The notes under the pieces were generated by a model. The model worked only from the letters and a program-made list of their open reading frames with translations. It was not told the origin of the DNA and made no database searches. From Candidatus Methanoperedens sp. (GTDB taxonomy: Archaea > Halobacteriota > Methanosarcinia > Methanosarcinales > Methanoperedenaceae): a DNA stretch of 64,000 bases. The stretch spans positions 1 through 64,000 of the forward strand of contig VEPN01000011.1 of the NCBI GenBank assembly GCA_012026835.1, read 5' to 3'. Shown here piece after piece: positions 53,813 through 63,367 of the stretch. The translations under genes and the position numbers were made by a program. Numbering within the stretch: the first letter of the stretch is position 1; the number at the start of each line of letters is the position of its first letter.

Positions 53813-56368
53813 TTACCTTGTGATCACAATCACAGCATTTCCAGCCTCAAGGACATCTACAGCTTTTCCTTTTAGAAGCATTTCTTTCTCTAAAATAAAG
53901 CAGGAAGGGTCAAGAGTAATATTCTCTCCTTCAATCTGAACTGTGACGCTTCCAGACGCGGCAAGACCGGGGTTGGTATTGGTAAGCGCTTCGGCAATGG
54001 ATTTTGCCTTATTCCTGTATGTCTTTCCAAGAACCTTCATGTTGGGCTTGATGCCGATGGGCGCAAATTCAAAATCAGGTGTTCCGATCTTAAGCCTGAT
54101 TTCCGTATTGGCAGCCCCCGCTATGTCGGATGCATCGGTTATTGTGGAATAAATCTCAATCTCCCCGAGCGGCGCATTCAATGCCATGCCGTGTTCGGAT
54201 TTATAGCGCCTGATGGCTGCTGTTATTTCTTTAATCAATTCACCCGCAGCTTCTGCGTTCTGGTCGATAAGAGACTCGTCCGCCTGCGGCCATGCCTGCT
54301 GATGGACGCTTCCCTCTCTTAAATGTGAATATACCTCTTCAGAGAAGTAAGGAAGGAAAGGCGCAAGAAGCCTGGAAAGGGTTTCGATGGTAATAAATAG
54401 TGTGTAACGGGCAGCATTCTTTCCCTCACCATCGCCGTACAGCCTCGATTTTGCAAGCTCGATATAGTTGTCTGCAAGTATGTCCCAGGCAAATCCCCTG
54501 ACAGCCTTGAAGGTTTCATCGAACTGGTATGCATCCATCTTTCCTGTGGATTCTTTTACAAGCCTGTTCAATTTGCTGAGGAGCCAGAGGTCAACCGGTG
54601 TAAAGGTAGCAGGCTCGTCAGAGATGTGGGGCAGGGAGAAGCGTACAATGCTCCAGAGTTTTTGCAGGAAGCGCGAACCTGCCACCACGTCCTTCCATGA
54701 AAATATGATGTCCGACCCGGTAGTGCCGCCGATTGCCGCCCACTGCCTGAAAGCATCAGCGCCATACTGCTTGATGACCTCTTCAGGCACAACAAAGTTA
54801 TTTCGGGATTTGCTCATCTTGTGGCCGTCCTCGCCAAGCACCATGCCATTGAGCAGGATGGTATCCCACGGCTTGGTCCCAAGAAGTGCCTTTGATCGAA
54901 GTATAGTGTAAAAAGACCATGTGCGGATAATATCATAACCCTGCGGGCGAAGCTGCGTCGGTAAAAGGAGCGGCCGATCGCTTAGCCAACCTGCGACATG
55001 AAGCGCGGAAATAGATGAGTCCATCCAGGTATCAAGTACGTCCTCTTCCCCCCGGAATTCCGTGGAACCGCATTCGCATGCCGCAGGAGGGGCCTTTTGT
55101 GTGGGGTCAAGGGGAAGCCATTCTTCTTTTGCCACCTTGGTTTTCCCGCACTCCCTGCAATACCAGGCTGGAATTGGCGTGGCAAATATCCTCTGTCTTG
55201 AAATGCACCAGTCCCATTCCATCGTCCCTGCCCAGTTCTCAAGCCTGACTTTCATGTAATCCGGTACCCATGTCACCTGATTGGCGGTATTGAGGATGTC
55301 TTCCTGTATTATCCTGACGAACCACTGCCTTTCTGACAATATCTCTATGGGCGTTTTGCATCGCCAGCAAAGACCCACATTCTGGGGGAGCTTTTCCTGC
55401 TTGTAAAGAACGCCTGCTTTCTTCATGTCCTCGATTATGGCTTTCTTGCATTCCACCGTGTTCATGCCTTCATATTTGCCTGCAAGTTCAGTCATTTTCC
55501 CGGTCTTATCGATGGCTTTGCGCAGAGGCAGTTTATGTTCAACCCACCACCTGACGTCCTGCTTGTCGCCGAAGGTGCATATCATGACAACACCAGTACC
55601 GAAAGAGGGGTCAACGCTTTTATCAGCAATGACCCTGACCCTGTGGCCGAATACCGGCACTTCGACCTCGGTGTCTACATACCCGCTGTATCTTTTATCA
55701 TCAGGGTTAACTGCGACAGCAACGCAGGCAGCAAGCAGTTCGGGTCTTGTGGTTGCAATCTTGAGTTTGTCAAAATTAAGGTAATTAAGGATTGTGTCCC
55801 TTGAGTCGTATTCGACTTCGGCAAAAGCGATCGCGGTCTCGCACCTCGGACACCAGTTCACGGGATGGTTCTGCTGGTATATCATATCATTCTCATACAT
55901 CTGCACGAACGACTTCTGGGTCTTTCCGAAATAAGCGGGTTCCATCGTTATGTACTCGTTGCTCCAGTCTATGGAAAACCCGAGGCGCCGCAGGCTTTTT
56001 CTCATCCGGCCTATGTTCTTTTCCGTAAGCTCAACGCACAGGCGGCGGAACTCCTCGCGCGAGACCTGGCTCTTTGTGATGCCGTGCGCCTCTTCAACCT
56101 TAACCTCTGTCGGGAGGCCGTGGCAGTCCCAGCCTTCGGGGAACATCACGTTGTAACCATGCATCCTCTTATAGCGCGCCACGAAATCGATATAACACCA
56201 GTTAAGGGCATTGCCGATATGGAAATTCCCTGTGGGATAAGGGGGAGGCGTGTCGATTATGAACCGCGGTTTTTGCGAATCCCAGTCAAAATAATACATG
56301 GAATCCTGCCATGTGTTCAGCCATTTTTCTTCGATGGTATTATAATCGTATTCTTTCGGGAGTTCCAT
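53813..56368 (-). CDS. valS: Valyl-tRNA synthetase
   Basis: Charges tRNA(Val). The 851-residue class I enzyme begins [20 protein letters not shown], has the HIGN nucleotide-binding motif near residue 52, [14 protein letters not shown], an editing (CP1) domain with [19 protein letters not shown] and the KMSKS loop near residue 518, then an anticodon-binding domain. Length is near the archaeal norm. No C-terminal coiled-coil arm is visible. The following stretch 56369-56754 has no supported gene. Confidence 0.94.
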   Translation of the reverse strand: MELPKEYDYNTIEEKWLNTWQDSMYYFDWDSQKPRFIIDTPPPYPTGNFHIGNALNWCYIDFVARYKRMHGYNVMFPEGWDCHGLPTEVKVEEAHGITKSQVSREEFRRLCVELTEKNIGRMRKSLRRLGFSIDWSNEYITMEPAYFGKTQKSFVQMYENDMIYQQNHPVNWCPRCETAIAFAEVEYDSRDTILNYLNFDKLKIATTRPELLAACVAVAVNPDDKRYSGYVDTEVEVPVFGHRVRVIADKSVDPSFGTGVVMICTFGDKQDVRWWVEHKLPLRKAIDKTGKMTELAGKYEGMNTVECKKAIIEDMKKAGVLYKQEKLPQNVGLCWRCKTPIEILSERQWFVRIIQEDILNTANQVTWVPDYMKVRLENWAGTMEWDWCISRQRIFATPIPAWYCRECGKTKVAKEEWLPLDPTQKAPPAACECGSTEFRGEEDVLDTWMDSSISALHVAGWLSDRPLLLPTQLRPQGYDIIRTWSFYTILRSKALLGTKPWDTILLNGMVLGEDGHKMSKSRNNFVVPEEVIKQYGADAFRQWAAIGGTTGSDIIFSWKDVVAGSRFLQKLWSIVRFSLPHISDEPATFTPVDLWLLSKLNRLVKESTGKMDAYQFDETFKAVRGFAWDILADNYIELAKSRLYGDGEGKNAARYTLFITIETLSRLLAPFLPYFSEEVYSHLREGSVHQQAWPQADESLIDQNAEAAGELIKEITAAIRRYKSEHGMALNAPLGEIEIYSTITDASDIAGAANTEIRLKIGTPDFEFAPIGIKPNMKVLGKTYRNKAKSIAEALTNTNPGLAASGSVTVQIEGENITLDPSCFILEKEMLLKGKAVDVLEAGNAVIVITR

Positions 56369-56754
56369 ATCCCGCTCTGATTACCTGCATGATTAATAGA
56401 ATTATCGGTTTTGGGGAAGATTTACTTGTCATTTATTATCTAACATGTCCTGTCTAGAGTTTTATAAGATTCTTATTCGGTCTTCTCACCTTAATTCCGA
56501 CAAGTGCAACTATCAGAACTAATCGTATAGGGCTTCTATATGTTCTCCTAATAGTATCTTGAAACAATTCAAATTTCTATATGGTTCTTGTATCTGAGAG
56601 TAAACCAGTGATAATAAACCTTGTCTCCTTAAGATAATCTTCAAAACAGCCTTTGCCATCAACTTTAATAACGTCTCATCAACAAGCTATCATCTCCCAA
56701 AGTTTTTTATATTTAATAATCATACTATAACTATTAAACAACTATTAAATAATT

Positions 56755-56904
56755 ATGAACAAAGGGAAAGGAGAATTTAAGCACTATGGGTATGAGGTCC
56801 TTATCAAAACCGCAAAAAAACAAGGTAAAAAAAGTACAAGCTGTAATGTATATGTCCCATCAGATTGGGAAGGGAAAAAGGTAGTAGTTATTAGGGTTGA
56901 ATGA
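56755..56904 (+). CDS. DUF2080-like small protein (transposase-associated/antitoxin-like)
   Basis: ATG 56755 encodes 49 residues: a short lysine-rich start with a GYEVLIKTAKKQGK segment, then SCNVYVPSDWEGKKVVVIRV and a final E. The vYvPk.W.GK.V.vi.i pattern is that of DUF2080 proteins, found beside transposases and in archaeal toxin-antitoxin settings. Upstream lies the near-repeat ACTATTAAACAACTATTAAAT and a TATA-like TTTTATATTT, so it may regulate the island that follows. It is too short for family certainty. Confidence 0.6.
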   Translation: MNKGKGEFKHYGYEVLIKTAKKQGKKSTSCNVYVPSDWEGKKVVVIRVE

Positions 56905-56928
56905 TAGGAACAGGAGAAATTGTAACAT

Positions 56929-57531
56929 ATGGTTGAATATATTGAAAAGGAAGCCGAAATGAAAGATGATAATGAAGATCCAAAGCAAAAAGGTCTTGAA
57001 AATCTTATTCTTCTTGTTCTTGGAATAGTAGACAGAAAGATTTCTTTTTTACATTTGGAAAAAGAAGTATTTCTCTTGTGGAATTTCCATCCAAAAATAA
57101 AGCCTTTTTTGAATTTTATTAAACATTATCGAGGCCCCTATTCAAAAGAAATACAAGAGGCTATACAAGATCCTGTTTATTTTGAAAATCATTGGATTTA
57201 TAGCCCACCACCTAAAGGAGATAAACTAAGTGGAGGTTATGTTGAATTAACCGATGCGGGAAGAAATGAGTACGAAAGGCTTTCAGAAATTATCAAAAAT
57301 AATGATGAATTATTGCATTTGTTTACCGGAATAAAAATAGTTAGGGAATTATATGATAAGTTAACCTTAAAAGAACTTCTTTTGCTTATTTACAATACTT
57401 ACCCAGAATATATTGAAAGGTCAAATGTGTATAAAGATATTTTTAAAGATAAAAAGGCATTAGCCGATGGTTTGATAAAAAAGGGGTTAATAGATACTGA
57501 AAGATACGAGTCTCTTCTTGGAGGGAATTAA
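56929..57531 (+). CDS. Winged-helix-like protein (Panacea/DUF4065-like), first gene of a three-gene island
   Basis: A 200-residue protein. LENLILLVLGIVDRKISFLH leads into LEKEVFLLWNFHPKIKPF, FIKHYRGPYSKEIQEAI and GGYVELTDAGRNEYERL. This order of helix, RGPYS and LT.AG segments resembles the Panacea/DUF4065 architecture used by antitoxins, but the match is from memory. The C-terminal part (LTLKELLLLIYNTYPEY) is helical. It ends 2 bp before the PIN-like gene. AT-rich, as is the island. Confidence 0.7.
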   Translation: MVEYIEKEAEMKDDNEDPKQKGLENLILLVLGIVDRKISFLHLEKEVFLLWNFHPKIKPFLNFIKHYRGPYSKEIQEAIQDPVYFENHWIYSPPPKGDKLSGGYVELTDAGRNEYERLSEIIKNNDELLHLFTGIKIVRELYDKLTLKELLLLIYNTYPEYIERSNVYKDIFKDKKALADGLIKKGLIDTERYESLLGGN

Positions 57532-57533
57532 TA

Positions 57534-58118
57534 ATGGAAGAAGGTATCGTACCAGATTCATCATTTTACATTTGTTTTGCCAATGACTTAAAAAGAAGAG
57601 AATGGCTTTACGAGCTCGCAAATCTATATCCCGTCTATATAGGAAAAAGAATTTTAAAAGAAATATTCAAGGAAGTATCAGATGATAAGGATTTTCTTTC
57701 AACAGTTAAAATAATAGATTTTGATTATTATGAACTTATAAAACCCTATTTTGGAAGAAACGAGATGCATATTGATGATGGAGAATATGAGGCTATAGGT
57801 ATCGCTCATTTTCTTGTAATTAAAGGCTACTTAAGATATTTAATAATAGACGAAACACGAGCAAGAAATTTTGTTAATAGGCATTTTCCAAGCTTAACAG
57901 ATAAAATGGTTGGTACAATCGGTTTTTTAAGAGATGGTTGCTGTAAAGATAAAAAAATAAGCGCATTAAAAGTCCTTGGAATACTATATGCAATAAAAGA
58001 AACTGTGGATTCTGGAAAAATAAATAGACCTTGTAGCATGGATACCAAAAGTTATAATAATATACTAATCCCTACTATAGAAATGATTAATAAAATTAGC
58101 AGGGATTATGATGAGTGA
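57534..58118 (+). CDS. PIN-like nuclease (DUF3368 type)
   Basis: A 194-residue protein with PIN-type blocks: VPDSSFYICFANDL (first Asp), YPVYIGKRILKEIFKE, DDGEYEAIGIAHFLV (Glu), YLIIDETRARNFVNRHF (Asp) and VGTIGFLRDGC. The sequence DE...ARNF and vGTiGfL is diagnostic of the DUF3368 group of VapC-like ribonucleases. It is followed by a gene that overlaps its end by 11 bp, so the three are one operon. Nuclease activity is inferred. Confidence 0.72.
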   Translation: MEEGIVPDSSFYICFANDLKRREWLYELANLYPVYIGKRILKEIFKEVSDDKDFLSTVKIIDFDYYELIKPYFGRNEMHIDDGEYEAIGIAHFLVIKGYLRYLIIDETRARNFVNRHFPSLTDKMVGTIGFLRDGCCKDKKISALKVLGILYAIKETVDSGKINRPCSMDTKSYNNILIPTIEMINKISRDYDE

Positions 58119-59409
58119 ATTTGATCCGCATATAAATAAACATATATTGAATAAGGCAAAGGACTGTTCTGTTTATAATGTTAAAGAAATTGAAATAGAA
58201 CATTCGAATAAGAAAATTGAGGCACCTTACAAAGTTTTAGAAGGAAAGAAAATCAATAAAGAAAATGCTACTTGGTTAACAGAAAATATTGAAACGCCAA
58301 TATTTGAAAGCGGAGCTTATGTTTCACAGTATAGGAGTTGGAATAAATTATACTATCTTCTCGAAGAGGCAGAAGAGACACAAACAAGCGGACTAGATGA
58401 TTTCTTGGGTCTTAGGAAAAAATTGTGGGATTCAAGTTTAACTACGGTCTCTTTCGTTTTTGCAAAGAATCCTTTTATAGAGAATGTATTTGGTACTGAA
58501 GAGGGAAAAAAAAGTTTACCACCTTTAGATAAAGATAGTTACGATAGCTTATTGGATTATATAGATGCTGCATCAAAGGCTTTGATTTTATCACCTGATA
58601 TAAGAATAAAAGGACGAGAAAAAACAATAACTATAGACGAGTATATAAAGTTCGTTGATCATAGTATCAAAGTTCTTTCTGAATTTAATAAAAAGCCAAT
58701 ATTTGCACCCATACAAATACATTTATCTCAAAAAAACTTGAAAAAAATTCTGATGCATTATAAAAAGCAAAAATATACGAATATCTGGGTTAATTTCAAT
58801 GCCAACAATATTGGGGGCACATATTTTTCGAGACTTAAAACCTTACATAGACTTATAAATAAGATCATGGGGTTAGAAAATGTAACTCTTTATTTTTCCA
58901 ATATCAAAAAAGAGATTAATCCTCATATTAAAGATGAAAAAGTGGTAGGTTCTGACATTTTATCCCCTTTTTTTGCAGCAGATTTTATTGGAGTTACGAG
59001 AGAACCTCAGAGAGTAATAGATGAAAATCAAGATGAGAGGATAAAACAACTTGTTATGAAGGGAGAATTCAAAAGCAAGGAAGATTATGAAGAATCTCTT
59101 AAACTCCACAAATCAAGAATACTCGACCCTGAGAGTTATTACTACTACAAAATCGATAAGTATCCCCACAAATTAAATTTTGATAAAAACTCTCTTTTAG
59201 ATAATACCCAACTAAATAAACTACTGAATAGTGTTATCATTTATGAAGAGGTAGAAAAAACGAAAAAATTCGTAGAAGAACAAAAAAATATAAAACCATA
59301 TTTGAAAAACAAAAAAGCCCTTAATGAAACCGGAGTAATAAAAGATCTTCCCATAGAAGGAAGTGGAAAGATGCCAAGCAAGATTTATGATTTCCTTGGC
59401 GGGCTTTAA
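58108..59409 (+). CDS. Unrecognised 433-aa protein, third gene of the island
   Basis: No family could be named. It has a charged N-terminus, FESGAYVSQYRSWNKLYYLL, LWDSSLTTVSFVFAKNPF, then alternating strands and helices (PIFAPIQIHLSQKNLKKIL, TNIWVNFNANNIGGTYFSRL, NVTLYFSNIK, SDILSPFFAADFIGVTREP) that could form a TIM-barrel-like fold; a distant likeness to tRNA-guanine transglycosylases is only an impression. The last 120 residues are Lys/Glu-rich and end KIYDFLGGL. Overlap with the PIN-like gene means they are made together. Confidence 0.75.
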   Translation: MMSEFDPHINKHILNKAKDCSVYNVKEIEIEHSNKKIEAPYKVLEGKKINKENATWLTENIETPIFESGAYVSQYRSWNKLYYLLEEAEETQTSGLDDFLGLRKKLWDSSLTTVSFVFAKNPFIENVFGTEEGKKSLPPLDKDSYDSLLDYIDAASKALILSPDIRIKGREKTITIDEYIKFVDHSIKVLSEFNKKPIFAPIQIHLSQKNLKKILMHYKKQKYTNIWVNFNANNIGGTYFSRLKTLHRLINKIMGLENVTLYFSNIKKEINPHIKDEKVVGSDILSPFFAADFIGVTREPQRVIDENQDERIKQLVMKGEFKSKEDYEESLKLHKSRILDPESYYYYKIDKYPHKLNFDKNSLLDNTQLNKLLNSVIIYEEVEKTKKFVEEQKNIKPYLKNKKALNETGVIKDLPIEGSGKMPSKIYDFLGGL

Positions 59410-59481
59410 ATGAGTGGCTGATTAAACTCAGAGTTTTGAGTTCTATTCAATATTCCTCAACGTAACGGTACATGTTGTACA

Positions 59482-59494
59482 AAATAATATATAC
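59482..59494 (+). promoter_or_regulatory. TATA box of hdrCBA
   Basis: AATAATATATACT lies about 35-47 bp before the hdrC ATG and is followed by an AT-rich start region. The ribosome site CGAGGTT sits 3-5 bp before the ATG at 59529. Confidence 0.4.
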
Positions 59495-59528
59495 TATTAA
59501 ATCTACAAGTGTTTTCCTCCGAGGTTAA

Positions 59529-60161
59529 ATGAGAAAAGAAACCATCCTCCCGGAATCCAAGGATACCGCATTCAGGGATCTTATCATAAAATCGCCGGGC
59601 GGCGAGAAGATACCCACATGCATGCAGTGCGGGATATGTGCGGGTTCATGTCCGGTCAGCCACGAAATGGATTATACCCCGCGCCAGCTTGTTCGCATGA
59701 TACAGCTTGGTCTCAGGAAAGAAGTCCTGAACAGCAACACCGTCTGGATTTGCACCACATGCTTTTCATGCTCTGTGCGCTGTCCCAGGGGAATACACCC
59801 GACAGAGCTTATGGAAACGTTAAAACCCATTGCCATGTCTGAAGGCATCAGGAACAAGAACGCAAAATTCGATAATGTTTTTTCCGATGTGATAAAGAAG
59901 AACGGAAGGGCTTCAGAATTCCTGCTGATATCGAAATACAGCCTTTCTGAGCCTGGAATGATAAAACAGGCTCCATTCGGCTTTTCCCTGTTTTCCAAAG
60001 GAAAACTGCCCCTGTCTGTCGATAAAATGGAAGATACAGGCGAACTGGATGCGATTTTTAAACTCGGTGAAAAAACGGAAGAAAAAGCAGAAACAAAAAC
60101 AAATCCCGGGAAAAAAGAGACCGGGGAAAAAGAAAATGCAGAGCCGGAGACTGAAAAATGA
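59529..60161 (+). CDS. hdrC: Heterodisulfide reductase subunit C
   Basis: The electron-relay subunit. The 210-residue protein has two 4Fe-4S motifs, CMQCGICAGSCPVSHE and CTTCFSCSVRCPRGIHP, then ELMETLKPIAMSEGI. The last 40 residues are a Lys/Glu tail (EKAETKTNPGKKETGEKENA) not usual in HdrC and probably disordered. hdrB starts within its last codon (ATGA overlap). Confidence 0.94.
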   Translation: MRKETILPESKDTAFRDLIIKSPGGEKIPTCMQCGICAGSCPVSHEMDYTPRQLVRMIQLGLRKEVLNSNTVWICTTCFSCSVRCPRGIHPTELMETLKPIAMSEGIRNKNAKFDNVFSDVIKKNGRASEFLLISKYSLSEPGMIKQAPFGFSLFSKGKLPLSVDKMEDTGELDAIFKLGEKTEEKAETKTNPGKKETGEKENAEPETEK

Positions 60162-61018
60162 AATATTCATATTACCCGGGATGTGCGCAGCACGGAACGG
60201 CTGTGGATTATCGCATGTCGGTCGGGGCCGTATTTACACGCCTTGGCATCGAGCTTGAAGAAATAAAGAACTGGAACTGCTGCGGCGTCCTTCATGTTGA
60301 TGACAGGACAACAAGGGTAGCCCTTTCAGCAAGAACGCTTGCTACATCAAAAGGTCTTGATGTTGCCACGCCGTGCAATCTCTGCTATTCAAACCTGATG
60401 CGCGCCAGGACTGCGCTTGAAGACGTGACCCTCAAAAACAGGATCAATGAAGCTCTTAAGACAAAATATAACGGAAATACGAAGCCAAAACATCTTCTCG
60501 AAGTTATTGTAAAAGATTTCGGTCTTGCAAAACTGGGTGAGCAAGTGAAAAAACCTTTAAAAATAAAAGCTGTACCTTATTACGGCTGCCTCCTGACCCG
60601 GCCCGGGAACGAGTTCGACAGCCCTGAAAATCCAATGTCCCTGGACAACCTGATCTTGTGCCTCGGTGCAGAACCAGTAAGGTATTATTATAAAACAAAA
60701 TGCTGCGGCGGCCCGATTCTTATAACCGATGAGGAACTTGCCCTCGGCCTTGCAAGAGATATTCTTATGATGGCAAAAGAATCAGGTGCAGACTGCATGG
60801 TAGTAACATGCCCCATGTGCCATCTCCAGCTTGATGCAAAGCAGAAAGCGGTGGAAGCTAAATTCAATATCAAGATCGATATGCCAATCATTTATTTCAC
60901 GCAGTTGATAGGTCTTGCAATGGAAATTCCCCCGAAGGAACTGGGACTGGATAAGCACCTTGTTCCCACCGATAAACTACTGGCATCAATAGAGGGAGGT
61001 AAGAATGCCGGAGAATGA
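60158..61018 (+). CDS. hdrB: Heterodisulfide reductase subunit B
   Basis: Carries the catalytic non-cubane Fe-S clusters that reduce CoM-S-S-CoB or a related disulfide. The 286-residue protein starts YSYYPGCAQHGTAVDYRMS and has the two CCG motifs, NWNCCGVLHVDD and TKCCGGPILITDEE, with the accompanying cysteines in ATPCNLCYSNLMRA and TCPMCHLQLDA. The frame is intact and the next gene overlaps by 14 bp. Confidence 0.95.
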   Translation: MKYSYYPGCAQHGTAVDYRMSVGAVFTRLGIELEEIKNWNCCGVLHVDDRTTRVALSARTLATSKGLDVATPCNLCYSNLMRARTALEDVTLKNRINEALKTKYNGNTKPKHLLEVIVKDFGLAKLGEQVKKPLKIKAVPYYGCLLTRPGNEFDSPENPMSLDNLILCLGAEPVRYYYKTKCCGGPILITDEELALGLARDILMMAKESGADCMVVTCPMCHLQLDAKQKAVEAKFNIKIDMPIIYFTQLIGLAMEIPPKELGLDKHLVPTDKLLASIEGGKNAGE

Positions 61019-63311
61019 ACCAGCCCAAAAAAAGATCGGCGTGTATCTGTGCAGATGCGGCGGGAACATCGGCGATGTGATCGACCTGCAGGCCGTTGCT
61101 GACAGCCTGAAAAGAGAAAATGTAATCGTCAACATCCAGGACTACCTGTGCAGCAGCGCAGGCCAGGAGAAAATAAAAAACGATATAGAGAAAGGAAAAA
61201 CCGACCGCGCCTTAATAGGTTCATGCTCGCCCAAACTGCATCTTGAAACATTTCGCAGCATGGCAAAAAACGCGGGGCTAAATCCCAGCCTTCTTGAAAT
61301 AACGAACATAAGGGAACAGGCAAGCTGGGTTCACGACAAGGAAAGTAAAGAGAGCGTAAATTCAAAGGCCAGGGGATTGATAAAAGGCGCTGTCGCCCGT
61401 ATTTCTTCCATAGAGGCGCTCGTCCCGCTTGAAAAAAAATTGGTTGACAGGACACTGGTCGTGGGCGGTGGGATTGCAGGGATAACAACTGCCCTTGAAC
61501 TGGCTGATGGGCATGAAGTAATGTTGATAGAGAAACAGCCTTATCTCGGCGGCCACATGATCGGTTTATCAAAAACCTTCCCGACGCTTGATTGTTCACA
61601 GTGCATCCTTACGCCGAAGATGGTGGCTGTGCACAACCATCCCGGCATAACTATGTTAACACAGACCGAGGTTGCGGATGTGAAAGGAAGCGCCGGGGAT
61701 TATTCAATAACCCTGAAACACAGCCCACGCTACGTTGATATCAAAAAATGCATATCCTGCGGCGCATGCGCCAGGAAATGCCCCAGTGGCGCCATATTCC
61801 TGCCTTTTGCACAGGCAGTCCCGCAGGCATACATGATCGACATGTCAAAATGCAAGAACTGCGGCGCATGCGTGAAAGTCTGCCCGCGGGATGCCATCGA
61901 TCTTGATGCAAAAGAAACAACAAGTTCTGTTTCAGTAGGGGCAGTTGCCATAGCCACGGGTTTTGAGCCCATCAACCCCTCCTTTATTGAAGAGTACAAC
62001 TATCCGGCTCCCAATCTTCTTACAGCAGTTCAATTCGAAGAAATGCTCTCAGCAAAGAGCAAAACCGGGATGAGACTGCAAAAAGCTGACGGGACATTCC
62101 CCGACCGTGTGGCATTCGTGCTGTGTGCAGGCAGCAGGGATTTCACAGGCAGGGGGAAGAAGTACTGCTCCAAGGTATGCTGCATCTACTCGCAGAAACA
62201 GGCACAGCTTGTCAAAAAGATGAAAGAAGATGCCGAAGCCTGGATATTCTATATCGATATGCGCTCGGCTGGCCGGAGGTTCGAGGAATTCTACCACCAT
62301 ACGCAGGAAAAGGGCGTTAATTACGTGCGCGGGAAAGTGGCCGAGATAATACCCCAGAAAGACAGCACTCTCATGGTACAGTATGAAGACACGAACCTTG
62401 GAATGAAGGGGCGTGAAATATTCGATATGGTAGTGCTGTGCCCTGCTCTTGTACCGTCTGCCGGGACAAAAGAACTTGCCGATAAACTCGGTGTGCCTCT
62501 TGGTGATGACGGGTTTGTCGAGGAGAAGCATGTCAAGCTTGATCCGGTAAATACCTTGAACCAGTCTGTATTTGCAGCAGGCTGCGTGCTCGGGCCCAAG
62601 GATATCCACGACTCGGTGACAGAAGGCATAAGCGCCGCGCACAAGGTCTCGCAGTTCCTAGGAAAAGGCATGATACTCATCCCGCCTGAGAAACCCATGA
62701 TACTTGAGTGCAACGGATGCGGGGACTGCGTGAAAGCATGTCCTTACAATGCGCTTGCCCTTGAGGGAGGAAAAGCCGTGCTTTCTCCCCTTGCATGTAC
62801 AGGCTGCGGCGTCTGCGTGCCCGCATGCCCGATAAAAGGTATCGAGATAAGGAATTTTACGCGAAACCAGTTAAAGACGCAACTTAAGGCGATACTGGGT
62901 GAAGGGCCGGGTGTTATCGTGTTCATTGATCCCTATGCTTATGCAGCAGCCGATATAGCCGGGGTGAACAGGAGACAATACTCTTCCCTGATAAGGTTCG
63001 TAAGCGTTCCTTCGATCCATATACTGGACGCAGATGTCATTAATGCTGCTTTTGAACACGGCGCATCGGGTGTGATGCTGATAGAAGGAACGACCGATGA
63101 AAAGCTCACATCGCGCTCGGACGAGCTGTACAAGAAACTTAAAAAAGATACCAGGAAGCATAAGAAGCCCCTGCGGTATTCGCATATCGAGACTGCGCAG
63201 TACGAAAAACTGACTGACCTTCTCAATGTGTTCGCAGCGCAGGCGGGAGCGAAAGCGGAAAAGAGAAGCAGGAAAGAGCAGGCTGATGAGAAAGAATCTG
63301 CTGCTGAATAA
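61005..63311 (+). CDS. hdrA: Heterodisulfide reductase subunit A fused to a cysteine-free MvhD-like domain
   Basis: The flavin-bifurcating subunit, 768 residues. After an N-terminal YLCRCGGNIGDVID segment comes the FAD site LVVGGGIAGITTALELADG (about 151-169), LDCSQCILTPKMV, four ferredoxin clusters (CISCGACARKCP, CKNCGACVKVCP, CNGCGDCVKACP, CTGCGVCVPACP). From about residue 635, PGVIVFIDPYAYAAADIAGV then VNRRQYSSLIRFVSVPSIH and FEHGASGVMLIEG follow the MvhD/FlpD template, but the family's Fe-S cysteines are replaced. The tail is Lys/Glu-rich. Confidence 0.94.
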   Translation: MPENEPAQKKIGVYLCRCGGNIGDVIDLQAVADSLKRENVIVNIQDYLCSSAGQEKIKNDIEKGKTDRALIGSCSPKLHLETFRSMAKNAGLNPSLLEITNIREQASWVHDKESKESVNSKARGLIKGAVARISSIEALVPLEKKLVDRTLVVGGGIAGITTALELADGHEVMLIEKQPYLGGHMIGLSKTFPTLDCSQCILTPKMVAVHNHPGITMLTQTEVADVKGSAGDYSITLKHSPRYVDIKKCISCGACARKCPSGAIFLPFAQAVPQAYMIDMSKCKNCGACVKVCPRDAIDLDAKETTSSVSVGAVAIATGFEPINPSFIEEYNYPAPNLLTAVQFEEMLSAKSKTGMRLQKADGTFPDRVAFVLCAGSRDFTGRGKKYCSKVCCIYSQKQAQLVKKMKEDAEAWIFYIDMRSAGRRFEEFYHHTQEKGVNYVRGKVAEIIPQKDSTLMVQYEDTNLGMKGREIFDMVVLCPALVPSAGTKELADKLGVPLGDDGFVEEKHVKLDPVNTLNQSVFAAGCVLGPKDIHDSVTEGISAAHKVSQFLGKGMILIPPEKPMILECNGCGDCVKACPYNALALEGGKAVLSPLACTGCGVCVPACPIKGIEIRNFTRNQLKTQLKAILGEGPGVIVFIDPYAYAAADIAGVNRRQYSSLIRFVSVPSIHILDADVINAAFEHGASGVMLIEGTTDEKLTSRSDELYKKLKKDTRKHKKPLRYSHIETAQYEKLTDLLNVFAAQAGAKAEKRSRKEQADEKESAAE

Positions 63312-63367
63312 AGCTAATCATCCCTTACCTTAATCACTGCCCGTCATTCTATGAAGATCGATACCGG

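Noticed and set aside
59529-63311. Selenocysteine in the hdr genes
   Set aside because: All expected cysteines of HdrB, HdrC and HdrA read as Cys and no in-frame TGA interrupts the genes.
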